A stretch of 64,000 bases of DNA from Candidatus [Bacteroides] periocalifornicus (lineage in GTDB: Bacteria > Bacteroidota > Bacteroidia > Bacteroidales > CAJPTX01). The first letter of the stretch is position 1. Every line of letters begins with the position of its first letter. The notes under the pieces are model-generated. The model was given only the letters and a program-made list of their open reading frames with translations, made no database searches and was not told the origin of the DNA. The DNA lies in NCBI GenBank assembly GCA_001421095.1, contig LIIK01000002.1:63660-127659 (forward strand). The letters run 5' to 3'. The position numbers were made by a program, and so were the translations under genes. Shown in pieces: positions 44,101 through 52,791 of this stretch.

Positions 44101-45138
44101 CTAACGCTCCAGCTCCTTTGCCGCCTGGTAAAGCACCTCCATGAGCTGCGCCCTCACCCTAAGGCTGAGAATCTTCAGGTTATTCGAGTCGGGAAAGGCC
44201 CTATTGCCCAACAGCACAAACACGAACTCCGCCTCTGGATCGATCCACAGTATCGTACCCGTAAAACCTGTATGCCCATAGCTTGCCATAGAGACCGAGG
44301 GGGCCACAAAGGTAGAGCTCCTGCTCCGCTCGCTAATCTTGTCGAACCCGAGGCCTCGGGGCGTGAACTCATTCACCTGCAGGGGCTGTGTGAATATGCG
44401 CACCGTGGTGTCGTTCAGGTAGCGTAGCCCGCCATAGATGCCTCCGCTGAGCAACATCTGCCCCAGCACGGCCAGATCTGATGCGGTGGAGAATAGCCCC
44501 GCATGCCCAGCAATGCCGCCTAGCATGGCGGCTGTCATATCATGCGCATAGCCCTGCACCACGGCCTTGCGGAAAAAGATGTCGTTTTCCGACGGGGCGC
44601 ACTGGCCTGCTAGCCCCTTTTCCCACGGATTATAGCCCGTATGGCGCATGCCCAGCGGCACGTAGAATGAGGCGGCTACCAGAGAGTCTATCCGTCCCTT
44701 AAGCGTTCGTTCTACCAGTCGCTGCAGTAGGATAAAACCCCAGTCGCTGTAGCGGTAGAGCCCTGCATTTTTAAGCGGCGTGTGCGCCACCTGGTACAGC
44801 ATGGAATCTGGCAGATCGGCACGGCCAAATAGCCCCTCGGCCACGGGGATCGGGAATTCTGCCGAACGCTGATGCCGGTAGTAGAGGGCTGAGGGGATGC
44901 AGTGCTTGTTCATATTCGTCCTATCGGAGGGCTTTCCCATCCGTAGGGCGTATTCGTCGGAGAAGGTGCGTGCCGTTATGCCCAGCCCGGGCTTAAGCGA
45001 CTCGAGGGTCTGGAGGTAAAAGGCCTTTGCGGCTCGTAGGCCAGCCTGGTGCAGCAAGAGGTCGACAATCTTAATCTTGCCCACCTGGGCTGTATCGTAC
45101 TCGGGGATGTACTTCCTAAGCTGCCCCTCGAGGCTCAC
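44101..45138 (-). CDS. Serine hydrolase (class C beta-lactamase-like) part, probably expressed by frameshift from the GH3 gene
   Basis: A 345-codon ORF whose first codon is GTG, overlapping the TGA of the GH3 ORF as GTGA. It starts inside a class C beta-lactamase-like domain: residues 1-35 (MSLEGQLRKYIPEYD to LLLHQAGL) match the segment that follows the SxxK helix. It carries the second motif Tyr130-Ser131-Asp132 (normally YxN) and the third HTG (289-291), but lacks the SxxK nucleophile, which is at the end of the upstream ORF (Ser695, Lys698). Alone it cannot be a working enzyme. In other Bacteroidetes, one protein of about 1000 residues joins GH3 and this domain. Frameshifting at 45138-45144 would give a 1059-residue fusion. 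Confidence 0.85.
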   Translation of the reverse strand: MSLEGQLRKYIPEYDTAQVGKIKIVDLLLHQAGLRAAKAFYLQTLESLKPGLGITARTFSDEYALRMGKPSDRTNMNKHCIPSALYYRHQRSAEFPIPVAEGLFGRADLPDSMLYQVAHTPLKNAGLYRYSDWGFILLQRLVERTLKGRIDSLVAASFYVPLGMRHTGYNPWEKGLAGQCAPSENDIFFRKAVVQGYAHDMTAAMLGGIAGHAGLFSTASDLAVLGQMLLSGGIYGGLRYLNDTTVRIFTQPLQVNEFTPRGLGFDKISERSRSSTFVAPSVSMASYGHTGFTGTILWIDPEAEFVFVLLGNRAFPDSNNLKILSLRVRAQLMEVLYQAAKELER

Positions 45139-45144
45139 TTTTTT
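45100..45144 (-). promoter_or_regulatory. Candidate programmed -1 ribosomal frameshift site
   Basis: On the minus strand, A AAA AAG at 45144-45138 is a canonical slippery heptamer in the zero frame, at the end of a run of ten A, directly before the TGA stop. Five bases later CTCGAGGGG (45132-45124) can pair with CCCCGAG (45106-45100), with one bulged A, around an 18-nt loop. A -1 slip reads GTG AGC and continues into the serine-hydrolase frame. This is the layout used in dnaX. Transcriptional slippage adding one A, or a sequencing error in the A-run, would also join the frames. Confidence 0.6.
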
Positions 45145-47279
45145 TTTTCGACAGCCTGCATAACCAGGGGTACCGTTGCGGCAATCTTGGTGAGGGAGGC
45201 GATATCGTAGCGCGTAGTATCAGTTACTGCAGGCCAGCTCGCACCGTAGCCGTATCGCCCAAAGCTCCTGGAATAGAATACCTGCCCCCGGCTCACTGCA
45301 AGCACCTGTCCACCCGGCATCACCCCGCTGTCGATGGCCATCCGCACCAGGGAATCGGCCTGTACAATGTATTGATTCTCAGGGGTAGAACCGCAATCGG
45401 CTACTCGCCAGCCCAACCGTATCTGCCGGATAATATCACGCCCGCTACCCCTAGGGAGCGCACTGCCCACCGATACGGGCAACCGGCCACCCACCTCACA
45501 GCCTCCAAAAAGAGCCTGCGCCGCAAAGAAACGCATATAGCTCTCTGCCCCGTAAGCCACAAGCACCCCGGCAAACTTCTCTGGCGGAGTAAAATACTGC
45601 AATGCGTAGGGCGAGCCGAACAGGACAAGAATCGTTGGCCGAGCCTTCGCGCAGGCGTTGATAAAGGCCATCTGCGCTTGGCTAATACCGAAATTCTTCT
45701 CTGGCAGGGCATTGGTTGTCTGCACGGCTACTATCGCTAGCGTATGTATTCCTAGCCGTTTGGCTGCCTGCTCGTCAGCATTCTCGCCCTCGGCCAGCTC
45801 GCCGCTTACGGCAGTGTACTGGGCGTAGCGAAGCAGTGTGGGGGCAAACCCTTCACGCTCCTCCTCTAGGTAGCTCACTAGGGCTATCCGTTCGCGATCT
45901 GGCCTTAGTATGGGCACTAGGCTATCGTTGAGCAACGTAAGGCTATGCTGCGCGATTTCTCTGGCGAGATTACCGTACTCAGGACGGTCGAGGTCTTGCG
46001 CCACTCCCTCTACGTTGGGAAGGTCGCTTTTAGGGCCAATGAGCCTATATTTGGCTCGTAATATGCGCTTGCAGGTGGTCTCTACGCGCTGTATCGGTAT
46101 TGCGCCCGCACGTACCGCCTTTGCGATCTTGGCTATGGCCGTATGCACATCCTGGGGGCATAGCAGGACATCGCACCCCGCCTGGTAGGCATCAAGCGCC
46201 ACTTCTGCCGGCTTCTTGCCATTGGATACAGCCCCCATATTCAAGGCATCGGAACAGATAAGGCCTCCATACCCTAGCTGGGTTCGCAGCAGAGTTCCCA
46301 ACACTCCAGGATTGAGGGAGCAGGAAAGCCCAGGAGTCTCGCCCTTCCAATCGATGGCCAAGTGCCCTACCATCATCATCCCGATCCCGTGCGATATCAG
46401 GTGCTTAAAGGGCAGGAGATCTATCCTATTGAGCGAATCCACAGGACGATTGATGAAAGGGAGCGCGTGGTGGGAATCCACACTCACGCTGCCGTGCCCG
46501 GGGAAATGCTTAGCACAGGCCAACACGCCCCCCTGCTGCATCCCCTGAGCGTAAGCTAATCCGAACTGCGCTACTACCTCAGGGCTATCCGAAAAGGCCC
46601 TTACGCCAATCACGGGATTCCGGGGGTTCGTATTGACATCGACCACGGGAGCAAAATTGATATGCAGCCCTAACCGCCTCATCTGCCTAGCGATCTGCTG
46701 CCCCATACGGTAGGCCAGCTGCGGCTCGCCTGTTGCTGCCAGCGCCATAGCGCGGGGGTAGCTCGCACCATCGGCAAGGCGCATACCCAGCCCCCACTCC
46801 CCGTCGATAGCCATAAGAAGGGGAACCTTGGCCGCCTGCTGATAGGCCACGGTCTGCGCTGCCTCATTGGCTACCGTCCCTTGGAAAAAGATGATGCCCC
46901 CCACCCCATGCTTTTCCACCAGGCGCAGTACCTCAGCATTCGGTTCTCCTCCCTCACGGCTATAGACCTGCAGCATGAAGGATTGCGCTATACGCCCCTC
47001 AAGCTTAAGGGCATTGTACACGGAATCGACCCACTGATTCTCGCCCGAGAGTGAATCGGCCGGTTTCCCGCTGAAAACGCCCTCCTGCCAACCCCAAGAG
47101 GATTCCCTGGGCAGATGCCGCTGCTGGCGAATCGTAAGCCCATCAATACGACCAATAGCGCCAGACTCAGCATGCGCTGGACGCCTCCCATTCCCAAACC
47201 CCATTCCCCCCAAGAGGAGCATCCCCCAGAATAGAACACATGACAATATTCGCAGAAATACCATGCCCAAAATCCTCAT
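45135..47279 (-). CDS. Glycoside hydrolase family 3 protein (beta-N-acetylhexosaminidase-like), N-terminal part of a GH3/serine-hydrolase fusion
   Basis: A 714-residue ORF with an N-terminal membrane or signal segment. The GH3 domain (about 85-420) has the NagZ-type signature KHFPGHGS (257-264) followed by DSHHALP, and the nucleophile Asp344 in SDALNM. A GH3 C-terminal domain follows (about 450-620). Residues 665-714 begin a class C beta-lactamase-like domain and contain its SxxK motif (Ser695-Lys698), then the ORF ends at TGA inside that domain. The remaining domain continues in the -1 frame. GH3 NagZ-like enzymes remove N-acetylglucosamine from muropeptides, and the paired serine hydrolase is thought to act on cell-wall peptides; that role is an inference. 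Confidence 0.88.
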   Translation of the reverse strand: MRILGMVFLRILSCVLFWGMLLLGGMGFGNGRRPAHAESGAIGRIDGLTIRQQRHLPRESSWGWQEGVFSGKPADSLSGENQWVDSVYNALKLEGRIAQSFMLQVYSREGGEPNAEVLRLVEKHGVGGIIFFQGTVANEAAQTVAYQQAAKVPLLMAIDGEWGLGMRLADGASYPRAMALAATGEPQLAYRMGQQIARQMRRLGLHINFAPVVDVNTNPRNPVIGVRAFSDSPEVVAQFGLAYAQGMQQGGVLACAKHFPGHGSVSVDSHHALPFINRPVDSLNRIDLLPFKHLISHGIGMMMVGHLAIDWKGETPGLSCSLNPGVLGTLLRTQLGYGGLICSDALNMGAVSNGKKPAEVALDAYQAGCDVLLCPQDVHTAIAKIAKAVRAGAIPIQRVETTCKRILRAKYRLIGPKSDLPNVEGVAQDLDRPEYGNLAREIAQHSLTLLNDSLVPILRPDRERIALVSYLEEEREGFAPTLLRYAQYTAVSGELAEGENADEQAAKRLGIHTLAIVAVQTTNALPEKNFGISQAQMAFINACAKARPTILVLFGSPYALQYFTPPEKFAGVLVAYGAESYMRFFAAQALFGGCEVGGRLPVSVGSALPRGSGRDIIRQIRLGWRVADCGSTPENQYIVQADSLVRMAIDSGVMPGGQVLAVSRGQVFYSRSFGRYGYGASWPAVTDTTRYDIASLTKIAATVPLVMQAVEKKK

Positions 47280-47439
47280 TTGACAAGAAATGCAGTGGGT
47301 TCACCCCCCAAAAGAACAGCGAATGGCACACGCAAATTGACGCGATGCCAATCGCTCAGCGCAGCACACACCCAACGAAGGCAAGGAAACCCCGCAACGA
47401 ACGTGCAACGCCCCCTCGCCCGTAGCAGACTCTACGCCC

Positions 47440-48138
47440 CTACTTCGGAGAGATGAAGCGCAACGAGCTCAGGAGCACATCGCGGTACGATTTCCCGATG
47501 GGAAGGCGAACGGCTTCACCCTTATAGCTCATTATCACAACGTTATCCTCTATACTCTCTATCTTCGTAGTATTCACGATGTAGGAGCGATGTATGCGCC
47601 GGAATACTCCGTGCGGCAAGTGCCCCTCTACGGCTTTCAGGGTAAAGTGCAGCGTGAACCTCCCTCGCTCGGCAAAGATATTCACGTAGTTCTCCATGGA
47701 TTCTACCCAAAAGATGGAAGAATACGGCACGCGAACCAGCGATGAGTTCTTCTTGAGGAAAAGCTCGCCCTCTGCCGAAATGGGATTCATAGATTTAAGG
47801 GCTCGCTGCACTGCCTTGTAGAATCGTGCGTAGGCCACTGGTTTAAGCAGGTAGTCGATAGCGCCAAAATCGAATGCCTTGAGCGCGTACTCCTCCGAGG
47901 CAGACACCATAATCACCTGGGGGGGATTCTCGAAGGTGTCGAGGAACTCAAAGCCATCCATCTCGGGCAGGCGCACGTCCAGAAATATCAGGTCGATATC
48001 TGGATTGGTATGCAGGAAGTTAATGGCCTCTATAGAGGTGGCAAACTGCCCAGCATCCACCAGGAAGTCGGTTCTCGCGATGTACTCCGCCAGTATCCGG
48101 AGGCTCACGCTATCATCATCTATAATTATACAGCGCAT
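47440..48138 (-). CDS. LytTR-type response regulator
   Basis: A 232-residue regulator. An N-terminal receiver domain has acidic residues IIDDD, the phosphorylation site Asp54 in IFLDVRLPEMDG, and the conserved Lys in DYLLKPV. A C-terminal LytTR DNA-binding domain runs from about 130, including SIFWVESMENYVNIF and VFRRIHRSYIVNT. Members are usually controlled by a LytS-type histidine kinase, but none adjoins here. LytTR proteins regulate lrgAB in Gram-positive bacteria, and an lrgAB pair lies 9 kb away, but any link here is speculation. Confidence 0.93.
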   Translation of the reverse strand: MRCIIIDDDSVSLRILAEYIARTDFLVDAGQFATSIEAINFLHTNPDIDLIFLDVRLPEMDGFEFLDTFENPPQVIMVSASEEYALKAFDFGAIDYLLKPVAYARFYKAVQRALKSMNPISAEGELFLKKNSSLVRVPYSSIFWVESMENYVNIFAERGRFTLHFTLKAVEGHLPHGVFRRIHRSYIVNTTKIESIEDNVVIMSYKGEAVRLPIGKSYRDVLLSSLRFISPK

Positions 48139-48609
48139 GGGTTGAATCTATTAGGTTGAAAATGGTAATCATCACACAACAGCAGCTCTTATCGCAATGC
48201 AGGCGGAGAGGGAACAAGCCCACCCCCACCGCAAGCCACCGCCACTCGGCAATTCTACAGTATTCCTCTATCTTGCAGTGCCCCGTGGCTAGGCATCTAG
48301 CAAGTTACAGCTTCTTGGGCAAACCATAATGAACGCCACCCACAGGGGGCAAGGATCGGAGTACACCCGATGCGGGCAGCAGCAGTTTCAGGCAAGCTAG
48401 TATGGGGCAAACGACCGCCTCGAGCAAACAGACCCCGAGGGAATACGCTGAACAATACGGCACGCCGCCCCGCAAGGTTCTTCTATAGCCGTAAGCATCT
48501 GGTTCAGCAGCCCCCAAACCGAAAAAGAAAAGGGATACCGTGGCAAGCCAATCCGCACGACACCTTTTCAGTAGGCTCACTGATATAGATGGGAGGTAGG
48601 ATGGCAAAA
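48139..48609. other. Gene-free stretch upstream of the LytTR regulator
   Basis: About 470 nt between the LytTR start and the HU terminator. I see no convincing ORF, RNA gene, MITE end or promoter element of the TAnnTTTG type. Confidence 0.5.
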
Positions 48610-48655
48610 AAAAAAGCACGTAGAGAGCTCTTTTTACTGACGCTCTCCACGTGCC
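48610..48655 (-). terminator. Terminator of the HU gene
   Basis: On the minus strand GCACGTGGAGAGC pairs with GCTCTCTACGTGC (small loop GTCAGTAAAAAGA region) and is followed by a run of nine or more T. Confidence 0.85.
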
Positions 48656-48693
48656 TCAAATTGCCGCCCTAGCCTCTACGGGCTGGGGAATGG

Positions 48694-48966
48694 CTACTTC
48701 ACCCGCTTTTCGAGATCTGCGCCCGGTTTGAAACGAACCACTTTGCAGGCGGGTATCTGGATCTTCGCCCGAGTCTTAGGATTCATCCCCGTGCGCGCCT
48801 TGCGCTCTTTTACCGAGAATGTGCCAAAACCTACGAGTGATACGGAATCACCCTTACCCAGCGCATCTGAGGTTGCCTTTAGCACAGCTTCCAATGCGCC
48901 CTTTGCAGCAGCCTTCGTTATCCCGGCTTCCTGCGCTATGATATCCACCAACTCTGTCTTATTCAT
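48694..48966 (-). CDS. HU-family DNA-binding protein
   Basis: A 90-residue protein: MNKTELVDIIAQEAGITKAA dimer helices, VSLVGFGTFSVKERKARTG and RNPKT-like MNPKTRAKIQIPA beta-arm, then VVRFKPGADLEKRVK. HU dimers bend and compact DNA and help replication and recombination. Length and the GFGTF core are exactly those of HU/IHF. It is monocistronic, with promoter at 49021 and terminator at 48610. Confidence 0.96.
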   Translation of the reverse strand: MNKTELVDIIAQEAGITKAAAKGALEAVLKATSDALGKGDSVSLVGFGTFSVKERKARTGMNPKTRAKIQIPACKVVRFKPGADLEKRVK

Positions 48967-49020
48967 AACTCCTGCTTACTGGTTTAGTGTATCTATTGGG
49001 TGTCGCCCCACTTTACGGGG

Positions 49021-49029
49021 ACAAAGTTA
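49021..49029 (-). promoter_or_regulatory. Promoter -7 element of the HU gene
   Basis: On the minus strand TAACTTTGT lies 54 nt before the ATG, preceded by AT-rich DNA. Confidence 0.65.
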
Positions 49030-49209
49030 GCAAATATCTCTATACGCCCAACACCTTTGCGCAAATACTTCGAAAATTAATCTTTGTGAAATCTTTAATT
49101 TAACTATCAATCAGCTTCTTACAGATTTACCCTTTAGGCAGATCTAGGTAAAAATACTAAACCCGCCAGAAAAGCCCTAAAAGGATTTGGCGATTTCGGG
49201 AAAAGAGCC

Positions 49210-49218
49210 TACCTTTGC
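49210..49218 (+). promoter_or_regulatory. Promoter -7 element of the SRP RNA
   Basis: TACCTTTGC ends one base before the 5' end of the RNA helix. This close spacing is expected for a stable RNA that starts a few bases after the element. Confidence 0.75.
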
Positions 49219-49219
49219 G

Positions 49220-49326
49220 GTGGGTAAGTCTTGCACGACCAGCTCCCCTTGAAACTCCCCAGGGCCGGAAGGCAGCAAGGATAGAGGGTCGTAGCGGTGC
49301 GATGCAAGTAGCTTACCCACTTTTTT
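49220..49326 (+). ncRNA. ffs: Signal recognition particle RNA (4.5S type)
   Basis: About 100 nt that fold into one long hairpin: GTGGGTAAG at the start pairs with CTTACCCAC at 49312-49320, and TCTTGCA pairs with TGCAAG. The apical part contains the conserved Ffh-binding segment CAGGGCCGGAAGGCAGCAAGG-type (at 49259-49280), with the GGAA tetraloop and AGCA internal loop. A T-run follows at 49321. It partners Ffh to target membrane proteins to the inner membrane. Confidence 0.95.
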
Positions 49327-49431
49327 TATCCATCACCAGCACTACGGATGGCTGAATAAAGAGCACCAACAGCCCCATCCGCCGCGCTGCTAGCCGCCAT
49401 GTAAACCTGCAGATCAACAAACCCCTTTGCC

Positions 49432-49998
49432 ATGAGAAAAGATTTCGGTTCGAAGCCGTGGGTATACCCCATGCCAGTATTCATAGTGGGAACCTACGAT
49501 GCCCAGGGGCACCCCAATGCAATGAACGCAGCCTGGGGCGGTATTGACTATGACGACCAGATAAACCTCTGCCTATCGGCCGGGCATAAGACCGTGAAAA
49601 ACCTGCTGGAGACCAAGGCATTCACTGTGAGCATGGGGACTGTACCCCAGGTGGTAGGCTGCGATTTCGTGGGCATTGAGTCGGGGAACAAGAACTCCGA
49701 TAAGCTCTCGCAAGCTGGATTCCATACCACCAAGTCCCCACATGTGGATGCCCCACTCATAGATGAGCTGCCGATGGCTCTAGAGTGCGAACTGATATCG
49801 TACGACCCGAAGACCTGCCATCTGATAGGGCGTATAGTGAATGTATGCGCCGACGGGGAAGTGCTCGATGCCAAGGGGAACATCGACCCTGCCAAGCTAC
49901 AACCGCTGGTATTCGACCCCATCAACCGTGCCTACCTCTCGCTCGGTTCTATAGTAGGCACACCCTATAAGGAGGGGCTAAAGCTGATGAAGAAATAG
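49432..49998 (+). CDS. Flavin reductase-like FMN-binding protein
   Basis: A 188-residue protein of the flavin reductase/split-barrel type. It has MRKDFGSKPWVYPMPVFIVG, then PNAMNAAWGGI, HKTVKNLLETKAFTVS and FVGIESGNKNSDKL, and ends in INRAYLSLGSIVGTPYKEG. The pattern matches proteins annotated as FMN-binding flavin reductases, which pass electrons from NAD(P)H through FMN. Substrate unknown. It is monocistronic between the SRP RNA and a hairpin at 50019. Confidence 0.87.
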   Translation: MRKDFGSKPWVYPMPVFIVGTYDAQGHPNAMNAAWGGIDYDDQINLCLSAGHKTVKNLLETKAFTVSMGTVPQVVGCDFVGIESGNKNSDKLSQAGFHTTKSPHVDAPLIDELPMALECELISYDPKTCHLIGRIVNVCADGEVLDAKGNIDPAKLQPLVFDPINRAYLSLGSIVGTPYKEGLKLMKK

Positions 49999-50018
49999 AA
50001 TCACCCGGGTGAATAACA

Positions 50019-50055
50019 AAGCGGGGTGGCAATCAAAATGATTGTCGCCCCGCTC
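50019..50055. terminator. Bidirectional terminator between the flavin reductase and sodB
   Basis: AGCGGGGTGGCAATC pairs with GATTGTCGCCCCGCT with one wobble; A-rich on the left and T-rich on the right. The two genes converge on it. Confidence 0.8.
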
Positions 50056-50119
50056 TTACTTTGACCGCCTGCATGGCAGATGTGCGTGCCGAGCCTGCAG
50101 CATAACGAAACAACTCAGC

Positions 50120-50713
50120 TCAACGAACACTCAGGGCACTATATCGCCGCTCTACCACAGCCCAATCCACCAGAGCCCAGAATCCGTTCAGATAGTCGGA
50201 ACGGCGGTTCTGATAGTCGAGGTAGTAGGCGTGCTCCCACACATCGCAAGCGAGCAGTGGGCTAAGCCCTGCGCGGAGCGGGTTGCCAGCATTGGGCTCT
50301 TTCATCACCAGCAGCTTCCCATCAGAATCTGCCGCCAGCCACACCCAGCCAGACCCGAACAGCGCCGCTGCCTCCTTGCTGAATTCCCCAATGAGAAGCT
50401 CTAGGCTACCAAAATCCTGCTGTATGGCCGTGCCTAAGCCCCCTGTAGGTTGCTTCTCGGGAATGGGGGAGAATCCCTCAAAGTAGAAGGTGTGATTCCA
50501 AATTTGCGCAGCATTGTTATACAATGCACCGTCGGCCTCCGCAATGATGGTCTCAAGCGAGGCATCCTCAAACTTGGTGCTAGCAATAAGATTGTTGAGC
50601 GTGTTCACGTAGCCTAGGTGATGCTTACCGTAGTGGTATTCCATCGTCTGCTTGGAGATGTGCGGGTTGAGCGCATCTAAGGGGTACGGGAGTGGCTTTA
50701 GAGTATGCTTCAT
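50120..50713 (-). CDS. sodB: Iron/manganese superoxide dismutase
   Basis: A 197-residue enzyme that converts superoxide to oxygen and hydrogen peroxide in the cytoplasm. Metal ligands are His27, His74, Asp157 and His161 (in DVWEHAYYLDY). The segment AAQIWNHTFYF and Tyr-rich EYHYGKHH are those of the iron or cambialistic type. Full length, monocistronic. Presence suggests occasional oxygen exposure of an otherwise anaerobic or microaerobic lifestyle. Confidence 0.96.
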   Translation of the reverse strand: MKHTLKPLPYPLDALNPHISKQTMEYHYGKHHLGYVNTLNNLIASTKFEDASLETIIAEADGALYNNAAQIWNHTFYFEGFSPIPEKQPTGGLGTAIQQDFGSLELLIGEFSKEAAALFGSGWVWLAADSDGKLLVMKEPNAGNPLRAGLSPLLACDVWEHAYYLDYQNRRSDYLNGFWALVDWAVVERRYSALSVR

Positions 50714-50771
50714 GGTTTGGGTAGTGTGCGCTGCGGTTATTTTACCTTTTTTTTCGCTACAGACTGTAACG

Positions 50772-51545
50772 TTAGACCGTGATTATCAATCCATCATACC
50801 CCAGCTCTACACCACTGGGTAACGTGGGGGCGACCTCTGAGGTTGGGCCAAGCTCATGGCTAACGTGCGTGAGGTATGCCCGCCTCGGCCCTATAGCCCG
50901 AATGGCCTCCAACGCCTCCTGCAGCGTGTAGTGCATAGGATGCGGGGTGTGGCGCAGTGCATTAATCACCAGGGTGTCTACCCCTCTAAGCGCCTCTAAA
51001 GACTCCGAGGGTAGCGCGCTACAGTCTGTGATGTAGGCAAACCGTCCGAATCGGAAGCCCAATATGGGGAGCTGTCCGTGGAACACCCGAAACGGTTTTA
51101 CTAGCAGGCCTTTTATTCTCAAAGAGTTTGAAAGATCCCCCACTGGGTGTACATCCAGAGCCGGAGCACCAGGATACCGCTTCTCTGGCGGCATGAACGC
51201 ATAGGGGAATCGGGACTCTAGCGCCTCTAGCACCCTCGGCTCTGCGTAGAGGGGCATTGGGCCCTGCAGTACCCAATTGAACGGGCGCACATCGTCGAGC
51301 CCGGCTATGTGATCGCTATGCTCATGGGTTACTAGGATGGCGTCCAGATGCTCCACACCAGCCCTAAGCATCTGCTGCCTGAAGTCTGGCCCGATATCTA
51401 TGGCCACCCGTACCCCATCAGATTCTACGACCGCCGCTGTGCGTAGCCGCTTATCATGCGGATCGGTGGATTGGCATGCAGCGCACTTACAACCTATCAC
51501 TGGGATACCCTGCGAGATTCCAGTACCGAGCAACGTTACACGCAT
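50772..51545 (-). CDS. Metallo-beta-lactamase-fold hydrolase (PhnP-like)
   Basis: A 257-residue hydrolase. It starts MRVTLLGTGISQGIPVIGCKCAAC, with the CxC...C cluster typical of the PhnP-like group, and has the metal-binding THEHSDHIAGLDD and later ITDCSAL and TLTHVSHELG-like H motifs. The group hydrolyses cyclic phosphodiesters or related small molecules. In-frame starts at 51554 (ATG) and 51563 (TTG) exist; 51545 matches family starts. It follows the ATP-grasp gene by 72 nt on the same strand, so it may be part of that transcription unit, but a link in function is only a guess. Confidence 0.85.
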   Translation of the reverse strand: MRVTLLGTGISQGIPVIGCKCAACQSTDPHDKRLRTAAVVESDGVRVAIDIGPDFRQQMLRAGVEHLDAILVTHEHSDHIAGLDDVRPFNWVLQGPMPLYAEPRVLEALESRFPYAFMPPEKRYPGAPALDVHPVGDLSNSLRIKGLLVKPFRVFHGQLPILGFRFGRFAYITDCSALPSESLEALRGVDTLVINALRHTPHPMHYTLQEALEAIRAIGPRRAYLTHVSHELGPTSEVAPTLPSGVELGYDGLIITV

Positions 51546-51616
51546 ATTGCCCATGATTCTCAACCCCCTACTAAAAAACGTTGGCTGAAAACAGTAACCA
51601 ACATGAAGAAACTACC

Positions 51617-52774
51617 TTACCTGGAAGAAATCCATTCGCACTGCGCCACCAAATCCTCCACAGGCCCACGTTCTCCGGTTCCAACAAAGAAATAGCCCAC
51701 AGCGTCCATAAGTGTACGAGGGTTGGGCACAGGAGGTTTACCATTCAGGTACTTCTCTGCCACAAGCTCCCTCGCGGCAAAGGTGTTGCACAGAGCCAAG
51801 TCAGCCTCAGTCTGCATCCAGCACATTGCCCCAAATCGCCTTGGGGGCTGAATACTGCCCTCCTCTACTGGGACTCCGAGGTATGACTGCAGCATGAGCC
51901 GATTGTAATCAGCCCCATCCGCATATTTCAGCAAGCGTGCTCGCAATCCACCGCTGCGCGACCCCACCTCTATAACCCGAAAGCCGCTTGCACCGTAACG
52001 CGCTTCTATATGGCTTACCCCCACCCGAACTCCCAGTGCATCTAGCACCTGTACGGCAAATTGTTCTGCCTCTGCCCAGAGCCTGATATTCTCATCAGGA
52101 TCTACCACCCCAATCCTCTCCACGGAGTAGGGCTCTGGTGACAACCACTGGCGAATAATCATCAACAGACGATGCCGCCCCTCTGTAGAAAGGACTTGTA
52201 GACTGTACTGTGCTCCGGTGAGATACTCCTCCACCAATGGCGATTCGCCCGGCTCGCAATGCGGAGCGCAATACGCAAGGGCCTGTTCCAACTCGCTCCG
52301 GCACCGCACGATGCTAATCCCACGGCTCGACGAGTTCACAGGGGGCTTTACCACAAGCGGGTAACCGACCCTACGCTCCGCCTCTTCCACCGAGGTAAAT
52401 AGCATGGTTCTAGGCTCTTGCAGACCACATCCCTGTAGGCAGGCCCGCATACGAGCCTTATTGGTTGTCAGCGTTACGGCGGATTCGTCGTTATACCGAA
52501 AGCCAAAACGGGGTGCTAGCTTAGCGGCGGTTATATTACCCACTTCGCTCACTGGTGCCACCACGGCCTCGGCTGGGTGCTGGGCGAGATAGCGCGCCAC
52601 GGCCTCCACATCCTTTATATTGATTGGGGCAAACTGAATTCGGGCATCCCCCGCTACATAGCAATTCGGATTCATGTCCAGCACATGCACGGCATACCCA
52701 GCCTCTATCGCAGTCTCCACGAAATCGGCCTGCAGGTAGCTCCCGCCTAGCACCACTATACGCCTACCTCCCAT
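51617..52774 (-). CDS. ATP-grasp ligase paired with a PLP decarboxylase
   Basis: A 385-residue ATP-grasp protein. The N terminus RRIVVLGGSYLQADFVETA resembles the preATP-grasp fold; the nucleotide-binding region includes YPLVVKPPVNSSSRGISIVR and LVEEYLTGAQYSLQVL, and the metal-binding end has HIEARYGASGFRVIEVGSRSG. Such enzymes join a carboxylate to an amine or thiol via an acyl-phosphate. The longer ORF would use TTG overlapping the decarboxylase stop; the ATG at 52774 is preferred. The gene begins 17 nt after the decarboxylase stop, so the two are surely co-transcribed. Substrates unknown. Confidence 0.85.
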   Translation of the reverse strand: MGGRRIVVLGGSYLQADFVETAIEAGYAVHVLDMNPNCYVAGDARIQFAPINIKDVEAVARYLAQHPAEAVVAPVSEVGNITAAKLAPRFGFRYNDESAVTLTTNKARMRACLQGCGLQEPRTMLFTSVEEAERRVGYPLVVKPPVNSSSRGISIVRCRSELEQALAYCAPHCEPGESPLVEEYLTGAQYSLQVLSTEGRHRLLMIIRQWLSPEPYSVERIGVVDPDENIRLWAEAEQFAVQVLDALGVRVGVSHIEARYGASGFRVIEVGSRSGGLRARLLKYADGADYNRLMLQSYLGVPVEEGSIQPPRRFGAMCWMQTEADLALCNTFAARELVAEKYLNGKPPVPNPRTLMDAVGYFFVGTGERGPVEDLVAQCEWISSR

Positions 52775-52791
52775 GATTCCCTTGTAAAAGC

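Noticed and set aside
47440..48138. Two-component system with adjacent kinase
   Set aside because: No histidine kinase gene is found next to the LytTR regulator.
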